A stretch of 64,000 nt of DNA from NCBI RefSeq assembly GCF_019039255.1, contig NZ_CP077062.1:3534001-3598000 (forward strand). Direction: 5' to 3'. Positions 58,242 to 64,000 of the stretch are shown here, piece after piece. Source of the DNA: Nocardioides panacis (GTDB lineage: Bacteria; Actinomycetota; Actinomycetes; Propionibacteriales; Nocardioidaceae). The translations under genes and the position numbers were made by a program. Position 1 is the stretch's first letter, and each line of letters starts with the position of its first letter. The notes under the pieces were generated by a model. The model was not told where the DNA came from. It saw nothing but the letters and a program-made list of their open reading frames with translations, and made no database searches.

Positions 58242-58811
58242 TCACTGGAAGGTGAGGCTCAGGTCGTCGCGCAGCGTGATCGTCTGGTCCGCCGTCTTGG
58301 CGAGCAGGTCGGCCACCGGCCCCTGGTCCAGCAGCTCGGCGTCCGGCTCGACGTCGTTCCAGGGGGCCAGCACGAAGGCCCGCTCGTGCGCCTTGGGGTG
58401 CGGCAGCACCAGGTCCTCGTCGTTGGCCCGGCGGTCGCCGACCACGATCAGGTCGACGTCGAGGGTGCGCGGCGCGCCGGCCTCGTCGGTGCGCTCGCGG
58501 CCGTAGGCGTCCTCGACGGCCAGGGCGCGCTCCAGGAGGGTGCGCGCCGACAGCGTGGTGTCGGCGAGCACGACGGCGTTCAGGAAGTCCTTGGACCCCT
58601 CGGGGGCGTCGAGCGGCGCGGTCTCGTAGACCGGCGAGACGGCGGTGACCCACACCTCGGGGGTGTCGGCCAGCGAGTTCACGGCGCCCTGGAGGTTGTT
58701 CAGCCGCTCGCCGAGGTTGGAGCCGATCGCGAGCACGCAGCGGCGGATGGGATGCATCTCGCCCGTGAGGGTGTCGGTGTCCACGATGTGCGGGTTCGGG
58801 GTTTCAGTCAC
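58242..58811 (-). CDS. folK: 2-amino-4-hydroxy-6-hydroxymethyldihydropteridine diphosphokinase
   Basis: FolK transfers pyrophosphate from ATP to the pterin alcohol in folate synthesis. It is 189 residues, with a 20-residue N-terminal extension before the family start CVLAIGSNLGERLNNLQGAV, FLNAVV, GRERTDEAGAPRTLDVDLI and the LPHPKAHERAFVL signature. The GTG start overlaps the folB stop (GTGA). The frame further upstream overlaps folB and is not used. Confidence 0.95.
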   Translation of the reverse strand: MTETPNPHIVDTDTLTGEMHPIRRCVLAIGSNLGERLNNLQGAVNSLADTPEVWVTAVSPVYETAPLDAPEGSKDFLNAVVLADTTLSARTLLERALAVEDAYGRERTDEAGAPRTLDVDLIVVGDRRANDEDLVLPHPKAHERAFVLAPWNDVEPDAELLDQGPVADLLAKTADQTITLRDDLSLTFQ

Positions 58812-59200
58812 GGGGGGGCTCCGGGTCTCGTTCGGGTGATCGTCAAGGTGACGTCCGAGAACGTCGCCTCGAGGGGGGCGTCCGGCTTGTGCACGGTCAC
58901 CTCGGTCCATCGCACCCGCTGGTCCGCGAGAGCGACGTCGGCGATGCGTTGGGCCAGCGTCTCGATCAGGTCGACAGGGTCGGTCTCGATCGCGTTCTTC
59001 ACCTTCGCCACGAGGTTTCCGTAGTCGACGGTGTGCTGCAAGTCGTCGGTGCGTGCCGCGTCGCGGGTGTCGATCCCGATCACCAGGTCGACGACGAAGA
59101 CCTGGCCGTCCCGGCGCTCGAAGTCGAAGACGCCGTGGTGGCCGATCGCCTCGATGCCCTGCACGGCCAGCTGGTCGGTCGATTCGTCACGCATCGTCAT
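58808..59200 (-). CDS. folB: Dihydroneopterin aldolase
   Basis: FolB cleaves dihydroneopterin to the hydroxymethyl pterin used by FolK. It is a 130-residue protein with GIEAIGHHGVFDFERRDGQVFVVDL (active-site Glu and conserved HGV), VDYGNLVAKVKNAIE, and LIETLAQRIAD containing the conserved Glu. It overlaps the NTF2-like gene by up to 14 bases at the start and folK at the end. ATG 59194 is an alternative start. Confidence 0.95.
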   Translation of the reverse strand: MTMRDESTDQLAVQGIEAIGHHGVFDFERRDGQVFVVDLVIGIDTRDAARTDDLQHTVDYGNLVAKVKNAIETDPVDLIETLAQRIADVALADQRVRWTEVTVHKPDAPLEATFSDVTLTITRTRPGAPP

Positions 59201-59618
59201 GGTTATCCCCGGACAGTACCGGGGAGGCGTGGTGGATCCACAACCGCCAGCCCTGCTCCGTGCGGACGAACACGTTGGTGGCCACGGCCCGCGCTCCCCC
59301 GAAGGCGTCCGGCCCGGTCCGGTCGTCGCCGGTCAGCACGTTCTCCGTGCAGGTCACCGACGCGACCCCCGGGAGCACGCTGACCTCGACGTCGGTCAGG
59401 AAGAACTGGATGTACGGCGTGTTCGCCATGATCAACGCCCAGGAGCGGTTGATCGCGCTGGTGCCCCGCACGGGCAGCGCCCCCGGGTGCACGCAGAGCG
59501 TCTCGGGGTCCTCGAGCCACAGGTCGAGCATCGTGTCGAGGTCGGCGCTCTCGAACGCCTGGTAGAACGCGGTGTTGACCGCCTCGACCTCGCGGTGGTC
59601 CTGGGAGCGGTCAGCCAC
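59187..59618 (-). CDS. NTF2/SnoaL-like protein embedded in the folate operon
   Basis: This is a 143-residue NTF2-fold protein: HREVEAVNTAFYQAFESADLDTMLDLW, CVHPGALPVRGTSAINRSW, and WRLWIHHASPV. The fold serves as enzyme, binding protein or dimer platform, so function cannot be read off. It overlaps folP by eight bases and folB by 14, so it is co-translated with two folate enzymes. Its cavity residues His/Asp/Trp suggest a small-molecule ligand. The dephosphorylation of dihydroneopterin triphosphate lacks an enzyme in this operon, making this a candidate to test. Confidence 0.85.
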   Translation of the reverse strand: MADRSQDHREVEAVNTAFYQAFESADLDTMLDLWLEDPETLCVHPGALPVRGTSAINRSWALIMANTPYIQFFLTDVEVSVLPGVASVTCTENVLTGDDRTGPDAFGGARAVATNVFVRTEQGWRLWIHHASPVLSGDNHDDA

Positions 59619-60507
59619 GCCCGGCTCCCGCCCCGGCGGCCCACCGGTGCGCCACCCGCACGGCGTCCAGGGTGGCGCGCACGTCGTGCGCCCGGATGCA
59701 CCAGGCCCCGGCGGAGGCGGCCAGCGCGGAGGTGGCCGTCGTCCCGTCCTGGCGCTGCTCGGGGGGCCGCAGCCCGCCGGACGGGTCGGCCAGCAGCGAG
59801 CCCAGGAACCGCTTGCGGCTGGTCGCGACCAGCACCGGGTGGCCGAGGTCGTGCAGCCGCTCCAGCCCGGCGAGCACGTCCCAGTTCTGGTCGGCGGTCT
59901 TGGAGAACCCGATGCCGGGGTCCACCGCGACCCGCGTGGGGTCGACCCCGGCGGCCTCGGCGGCGGCCAGCCGGGCCCGGAGCTCGTCGCTGACGTCGGC
60001 GACCACGTCGTCGTAGTCGGTGTGCCGCTGCATCTGCTCGGAGTGCGCCCGCCAGTGCATCAGCACGTAGGCGACGCCCAGACCCGCCACCGTCGGCAGC
60101 ATCTTCTCGTCGGCCAGGCCGCCGGAGACGTCGTTGACCAGGACCGCGCCGCTCTCCACGGCCGCGGCGGCCACCTCGGCGCGCATCGTGTCGACCGAGA
60201 CCAGCACCCCGTCGGCGACCAGGCCGGAGACCACCGGCAGCACCCGGTCGAGCTCCTCGGCCACCCCCGGGCGTACGGCGCCGGGGCGGGTCGACTCGCC
60301 GCCCACGTCGACGAGGTCCGCGCCCTGCGCGACGAGCCGGCGGCCGTGCTCGAGGGCCCGCGCCGGGTCGAGGTAGCGGCCGCCGTCGGAGAACGAGTCG
60401 GGCGTCACGTTGAGCACGCCCATGACGAGCGCGCGGCCCGGCCGGGGCAGCCCGTCGACGTACCGCGGCGGCTCGGCGAACTCGAGTCGGCGCTGGGGAC
60501 CTGGCAT
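59611..60507 (-). CDS. folP: Dihydropteroate synthase
   Basis: FolP joins pABA to the pterin pyrophosphate and is the sulfonamide target. It is 298 residues, with MGVLNVTPDSFSDGGRY, VDVGGESTRPGA, VSVDTMRAEVAAAA, LVNDVSGG, DPGIGFSKTADQNW, LVATSRKRFLG and the terminal IRAHDVRATLDAVRV. The ATG at 60507 is six bases after a TAGGGT hexamer and lacks a ribosome-binding site, implying a leaderless message that carries folP-NTF2-folB-folK-DUF3180. folE is separated from it by the TylF-like and nuclease genes. Confidence 0.96.
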   Translation of the reverse strand: MPGPQRRLEFAEPPRYVDGLPRPGRALVMGVLNVTPDSFSDGGRYLDPARALEHGRRLVAQGADLVDVGGESTRPGAVRPGVAEELDRVLPVVSGLVADGVLVSVDTMRAEVAAAAVESGAVLVNDVSGGLADEKMLPTVAGLGVAYVLMHWRAHSEQMQRHTDYDDVVADVSDELRARLAAAEAAGVDPTRVAVDPGIGFSKTADQNWDVLAGLERLHDLGHPVLVATSRKRFLGSLLADPSGGLRPPEQRQDGTTATSALAASAGAWCIRAHDVRATLDAVRVAHRWAAGAGAGRG

Positions 60508-60513
60508 GCGCCG

Positions 60514-60519
60514 ACCCTA
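60514..60519 (-). promoter_or_regulatory. Leaderless -10 element (TAGGGT) for the folP operon
   Basis: Minus-strand TAGGGT, six bases, then ATG 60507. No ribosome-binding site. Confidence 0.6.
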
Positions 60520-60538
60520 TCCCCGGGGATCCCCGGAG

Positions 60539-61414
60539 TCAGACCCGGACGACGTGCACCTTCGCCCGGCGCTCCACCACGTAGCCGGGGCGGTCGGCGA
60601 AGTACTCGTCGACCGCCCGGCGGCAGCCGGACCACGCCCAGTAGTCGTCCAGGACGATCCGTCCGCCGGGGACCAGCACCGGGGCGATCCGCTCCAGGCA
60701 GGTCAGCGTGGACTCGTACCAGTCGCCGTCGAGGTGGGCGAGCGCCACCGGGCCGTCGGGGTGCACGGTGTCCGCGAACAGCCCCTGGACCAGCTCGACG
60801 CCGTGCTCCGCGACCGGCACGCCGAGCCGGTCGAAGGAGTCGGTGACCTCGTCGTACAGGTTGTCCCGGTAGCCGTAGTAGGTCTCCTCGCCCACGCCGC
60901 GCGACTCACCGGCGAGGATCCTCCGGTAGCGCTCGTGCACGTCCGCGCCGTCCGCGTCGGTGGGCGGCGGGATCAGCCCGAACACGTCGTAGACCTGCAT
61001 CGGCCGGTCGGGCGACTTCGCGGCGGCCATCACGATCGCCGACCCGCCGCGGGCGGTGCCGGCCTCGACCACCGCTCCGGGCAGGCCGCGCCGCTCGACG
61101 TCCAGGACGAGCGTGGCCAGTGTGGCCAGGTTCTCCTGCGACAGGTAGGTCAGCTTCTCCGCGGCCACCTGCTCGATCACCGCGGCGACGCGGTCCGGCA
61201 GCACGAGGTCGTGCACCGGGCTGCGCAGCGAGGCCCGGGTCAGCTTCAGCTCCCGCTCGAGGCCGGCCGCCTTCTGGCGGGCCTGCCTGAGCTGGGTGCG
61301 GGTGCGCCGCAGCCGGGTGCGGGCCTGGGCGAGCTCCTGCTGCAGGACGTCGTCCGGCGCGGCCGCGGGTCGCAGCCGCGCCAGGACGCGTCGTGCCGTG
61401 TTGCTCGCGCTCAC
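60539..61414 (-). CDS. TylF/macrocin-type O-methyltransferase with N-terminal coiled coil
   Basis: This is a 291-residue protein. The first 60 residues are an Arg/Gln/Leu coiled coil (ELAQARTRLRRTRTQLRQAR). The remainder is a TylF-type methyltransferase with GAVVEAGTARGGSAIVMAAA (motif I), QVYDVFGLIPPP, LAHLDGDWYESTLTCLERI (metal- and SAM-binding acidic site) and GGRIVLDDYWAWSG. TylF relatives methylate sugar hydroxyls. The coiled coil also occurs in nearby GT proteins, suggesting joint assembly. It interrupts the folE-folP order; the leaderless GTG has TAGCAT six bases before it. Confidence 0.88.
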   Translation of the reverse strand: MSASNTARRVLARLRPAAAPDDVLQQELAQARTRLRRTRTQLRQARQKAAGLERELKLTRASLRSPVHDLVLPDRVAAVIEQVAAEKLTYLSQENLATLATLVLDVERRGLPGAVVEAGTARGGSAIVMAAAKSPDRPMQVYDVFGLIPPPTDADGADVHERYRRILAGESRGVGEETYYGYRDNLYDEVTDSFDRLGVPVAEHGVELVQGLFADTVHPDGPVALAHLDGDWYESTLTCLERIAPVLVPGGRIVLDDYWAWSGCRRAVDEYFADRPGYVVERRAKVHVVRV

Positions 61415-61420
61415 GCGAGG

Positions 61421-61426
61421 ATGCTA
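61421..61426 (-). promoter_or_regulatory. Leaderless -10 element (TAGCAT) for the TylF-like gene
   Basis: Minus-strand TAGCAT, six bases, then GTG 61414. No ribosome-binding site. Confidence 0.6.
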
Positions 61427-61430
61427 GCCG

Positions 61431-62477
61431 TCAGGGCAGCGTGAGGGTGGCCCTCATCATGTTGTGGTCCGACGGGATCGTGCCGGTGAGCTGCATCGAG
61501 CCCTCGTCCACCGCGGCGACGACCTCGAACTCCCGGACCGGCAGCGAGTTGCTCGCGAAGATCCAGTCGATGCCGTTGCCGGTGCGCGGCGTGGACGACG
61601 CACGGTCGTCGCCGTAGCCGCCGACGGACCGACGGAAGCCGTTGAACGAGTTCACCCAGGCGTGCCGGGTGCTCTGCGCCCGCAGGGACGTGGGGTTCGT
61701 GCGGTAGCGCTGGCCGAGGGTGTCGCCGTACCCCGCGCTCTCCATCGCCGGCAGCATCGTGGCGGCGTAGGGGGAGTACTTCGAGGTGTTGAAGTCACCG
61801 GTCGCGATGACCGGGCGCGAGCCCTTCATCGAGTTGATCTTGGCGATCATGTCGCCCCACTGCTGGATCCGCACGGGGATGCTGTACGGGTCGAGGTGCG
61901 TGGTGGTGAACAGGAACTCCTTGCCGGTGGCCCGGTCGCGCAGGACCGTCCAGGCCAGGTAGCGGGCGGTCTTGCCCGGGACCTGGTGCGGGTAGCGGTA
62001 GGCGCCCCTGTAGATCAGCGCGAGCTTGTCGTGGTTGTAGAGGATCCGGTTGTCGCCGGAGGCCGCACGGTTGCGGTAGTGGCACTTGTTGGAGCTCCAG
62101 GCCCGCACGCAGTTGTACGACGCGGTGCTGGTCAGCGCGTAGTGGCCGCCGGCGGCGTTGAGGCCGTTGCGCAGGTCGAGGAACTGGGTGCTGCCACCCA
62201 CCAGGCGGCTCTTGTAGACCGTGCTCTGGTTCGCCTCCTGGATGCCCACCACGTCGAGGCCCTGCCCGAGGATCTGGCTGATGATCGTCCCGCGGCGGTC
62301 CTTCCAGACGTGCCGGTCGCCGCTGGCGCCGGGGTCGGCGCTCACCGTGACGATGTTGAACGTGCCGACCCGCAGGTCGGTGCTGGTCCTGGCGGTGGCC
62401 GGCGCTCCCGTGCTCACCGTGGCCGCCACGATCGCGCCCAGTGCGCAGAGCGCAGCGGTAACAGTCCGCATTCTCAT
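61431..62477 (-). CDS. Secreted endonuclease/exonuclease/phosphatase (EEP) family protein
   Basis: This is a 348-residue exported protein with a signal peptide (1-29; RMRTVTAALCALGAIVAATVS). EEP metal- and substrate-site motifs are present: LRVGTFNIVT, VGIQEANQST, TTTHLDPYS, VIATGDFNTS and the closing TIPSDHNMMRATL (SDH). Two Cys (YNCVRAWSSNKC) may form a disulfide. Members hydrolyse phosphodiesters of DNA, RNA or sphingolipids. A palindrome in its upstream region suggests regulation. It stands between folE and the TylF-like gene on the same strand. Confidence 0.88.
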   Translation of the reverse strand: MRMRTVTAALCALGAIVAATVSTGAPATARTSTDLRVGTFNIVTVSADPGASGDRHVWKDRRGTIISQILGQGLDVVGIQEANQSTVYKSRLVGGSTQFLDLRNGLNAAGGHYALTSTASYNCVRAWSSNKCHYRNRAASGDNRILYNHDKLALIYRGAYRYPHQVPGKTARYLAWTVLRDRATGKEFLFTTTHLDPYSIPVRIQQWGDMIAKINSMKGSRPVIATGDFNTSKYSPYAATMLPAMESAGYGDTLGQRYRTNPTSLRAQSTRHAWVNSFNGFRRSVGGYGDDRASSTPRTGNGIDWIFASNSLPVREFEVVAAVDEGSMQLTGTIPSDHNMMRATLTLP

Positions 62478-62514
62478 TGGTTGCCCTTCGTCGCCCGAGA
62501 TGTACTAGAAAGGA

Positions 62515-62528
62515 GTATCGGGCGATAC
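62515..62528. promoter_or_regulatory. Palindromic operator candidate upstream of the secreted EEP gene
   Basis: GTATCG-GG-CGATAC has perfect six-base arms. It lies 38 bases before the EEP start. On the minus strand a TAGTAT sequence overlaps its flank and may be the -10. The regulator is unknown. Confidence 0.55.
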
Positions 62529-62618
62529 TAAGGGCCACTTGAGGGCTCTTTCGAACCCAAGAGTGTGACAAGGGGCATTCTTCCGGAAGCTCAGCCTCCG
62601 GGCGTCAGGTCCGGAAAG

Positions 62619-63230
62619 TCAGCGTCCGGACATGATGAGGCTCATGGCCTCGGCGCGGGTCGCCGCGCGGTGCATCGAGCCCCGGACGGCCGAGGTGACC
62701 GTCTTGGAGCCCGGCTTGCGCACGCCCCGCATGGTCATGCAGAGGTGCTCGGCCTCGATCACGACGATGGCGCCGCGGGCCTCGAGGATCTCCATCATCG
62801 CGTCGGCCACCTGGGTGGTCAGCCGCTCCTGGACCTGGGGGCGCTTGGCGTACACGTCGACCAGCCGGGCCAGCTTGGACAGCCCGGTGATCCGGCCGTT
62901 CTCGTTGGGGATGTACCCGACGTGGGCGACCCCGGTGAACGGCACCAGGTGGTGCTCGCACATCGACCACAGCTCGATGTCCTTGACCAGGATCATCTCC
63001 TCGTGGCCGGCGTCGAACGTGGTGGTGAGCACGTCCTCGGCGGCGAGCCGCATCCCGCCGAGCAGCTCCTGGTAGGCCCTGGCGACCCGGGCCGGGGTGT
63101 CGAGCAGACCCTCGCGGTCCGGGTCCTCCCCCACCGCGATCAGCAGCTCGCGGACCGCCGCCTCGGCCCGCGGCCGGTCGAAGTCCGGGATGTCCGGCCG
63201 CGGCTCCTGGCTGATGCGGTCGATCGCCAT
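62619..63230 (-). CDS. folE: GTP cyclohydrolase I
   Basis: FolE converts GTP to dihydroneopterin triphosphate, the first step of folate synthesis. It is a 203-residue enzyme. The zinc ligands are in [12 protein letters not shown] and [15 protein letters not shown], and the substrate loop is [33 protein letters not shown]. It follows ftsH by a single base (start 63230, ftsH stop at 63232), so the two form one transcript as in mycobacteria. The folP operon lies 2.1 kb further on. Confidence 0.97.
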   Translation of the reverse strand: MAIDRISQEPRPDIPDFDRPRAEAAVRELLIAVGEDPDREGLLDTPARVARAYQELLGGMRLAAEDVLTTTFDAGHEEMILVKDIELWSMCEHHLVPFTGVAHVGYIPNENGRITGLSKLARLVDVYAKRPQVQERLTTQVADAMMEILEARGAIVVIEAEHLCMTMRGVRKPGSKTVTSAVRGSMHRAATRAEAMSLIMSGR

Positions 63231-63231
63231 C

Positions 63232-64000
63232 TCAGTCGGTGCCGCGCACGTTCGGGTCGCCGTGCACGTCGCCGCCGCTGCCGGGGGGCGTCAGGATGAC
63301 CGCACCCTTGGCCTCGTCGGCCGCCACCCCGTTGGCCGCGCTCTTGGGCACCACGACCGGCGGGATGTCCGAGGGCTCCCGGCTGGGCGACCCGGTCCAC
63401 GCGGGACGGGCCGGCCGGCGGCGCAGCGGGACGAAGACCTCGGCGATCTGCGCCTTGTCGAGGGTCTCCTTCTCCAGCAGCGCGGTGACCAGCGAGTCGA
63501 GCACGTCGCGGTTCTCGACCAGGATGTCGAAGGCCTCCTGGTGCGCGTTCGCGAGCAGCGTCTTGGTCTCCTGGTCGACGATCGCGGCAACGTCCTCGGA
63601 GTAGTTGCGCTGGTGCCCCATGTCGCGGCCCAGGAACGGCTCGGAGCTGTTGTCGCCGAGCTTGATTGCGCCCAGCCGCTCGGTCATGCCGTACTCCGTG
63701 ACCATCGCCCGGGCCACCGAGGTGGCCTTGTCGATGTCGTTGCCGGCGCCGGTGGTGGGGTCGTGGAAGACCATCTCCTCGGCGGCCCGGCCGCCGAGCA
63801 TGTAGGCCAGCTTGTCGAGCAGCTCCGAGCGGGTCTGGGAGTACTTGTCCTCGTCGGGCAGCACCATCGTGTAGCCCAGCGCCCGGCCGCGCGGCAGGAT
63901 CGTGACCTTGTGCACCGGGTCGGTGCCGGGCAGCGCCGCGGCCACCAGGGCGTGACCGCCCTCGTGGTAGGCGGTGATGAGCTTCTCCTTCTCGCTCATC
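63232..64000 (-). CDS. ftsH: ATP-dependent zinc metalloprotease FtsH, C-terminal part (cut by window edge)
   Basis: This is the peptidase half of FtsH, which degrades membrane and regulatory proteins. The visible 255 residues begin at [16 protein letters not shown] with the HExxH-type zinc site (HEGGH), and continue with [29 protein letters not shown], the third zinc ligand area [16 protein letters not shown] and [16 protein letters not shown]. The low-complexity C-terminal tail is rich in Pro and Gly. The AAA+ module and membrane segments are beyond the window edge. Confidence 0.95.
   Translation of the reverse strand, partial: MSEKEKLITAYHEGGHALVAAALPGTDPVHKVTILPRGRALGYTMVLPDEDKYSQTRSELLDKLAYMLGGRAAEEMVFHDPTTGAGNDIDKATSVARAMVTEYGMTERLGAIKLGDNSSEPFLGRDMGHQRNYSEDVAAIVDQETKTLLANAHQEAFDILVENRDVLDSLVTALLEKETLDKAQIAEVFVPLRRRPARPAWTGSPSREPSDIPPVVVPKSAANGVAADEAKGAVILTPPGSGGDVHGDPNVRGTD

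Noticed and set aside
1-64000. CRISPR arrays, tRNA genes, insertion sequences, phage genes
   Set aside because: No regularly spaced repeats, cloverleaf-type gaps, transposase motifs or phage proteins were seen; gaps between genes are short.

Overview
The window is a 64 kb chromosomal segment from a high-GC actinobacterium. The absence of any mycobacterial-type lipid genes, the teichoic-acid-type polymerases, and the dense radA-disA-mutY / clpC-lsr2-lysS / coaX-nad-pan / folate order point to the Propionibacteriales (Nocardioides-like); that placement is inference from gene content and style, not a search. No tRNA, rRNA, CRISPR array, insertion sequence or prophage was seen. No stretch longer than about 300 bases lacks a gene; the largest gaps (9525-9784, 10121-10358, 51912-52140, 13892-14092) are promoter regions and are described.

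Backbone. The housekeeping genes keep the order known from the Mycobacterium tuberculosis Rv3585-Rv3610 region: radA (partial), disA, an anchored exported protein, mutY, then clpC, lsr2, lysS, then coaX-nadC-nadB-panD-panC-DUF2520, then DUF3180-folK-folB-folP-folE-ftsH (partial). Local additions on the left are a CheA-like kinase with its response regulator (3.8-5.95 kb), and a TetR/SMR efflux pair with two matching operators (6.0-6.9 kb). In the middle are a MidA-type methyltransferase, a ChaA-like antiporter, a YdbS/YdbT-like PH-domain pair and an orphan nuoD.

Envelope-polysaccharide islands. Between these backbone blocks (11.9-22.4, 32.2-35.7, 37.0-57.0 and 60.5-61.4 kb) lie about twenty genes for making and decorating a surface glycopolymer. 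They comprise two giant GT2+CDP-glycerol-glycerophosphotransferase fusions, an RgpF+glycerophosphotransferase fusion, several GT2/GT4 enzymes, two acyltransferase-3 membrane proteins, a sulfotransferase, methyltransferases (one fused to a GT2), a nucleotide-sugar epimerase, a pyruvyltransferase-like/GT8 fusion, a secreted GH16 hydrolase, and a polytopic membrane protein. No exporter for the polymer is in the window.

Metabolic blocks. panC/panD/coaX plus the DUF2520 dehydrogenase make a pantothenate-to-CoA unit, with nadB/nadC for NAD interleaved. folE/folP/folB/folK form a folate unit with an NTF2-like protein embedded by overlaps.

Sequence quality. Five genes (epimerase, RgpF fusion, nadB, nuoD, one teichoic-acid GT) are interrupted by single-base indels, five of the six in runs of six G or C. 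Restoring one base in each gives full-length, well-conserved proteins, so most are probably assembly errors. Regulation. Eleven starts sit 6-7 bases after a TAnnnT hexamer with no usable ribosome-binding site, a signature of leaderless transcripts, and this fixes several start codons.
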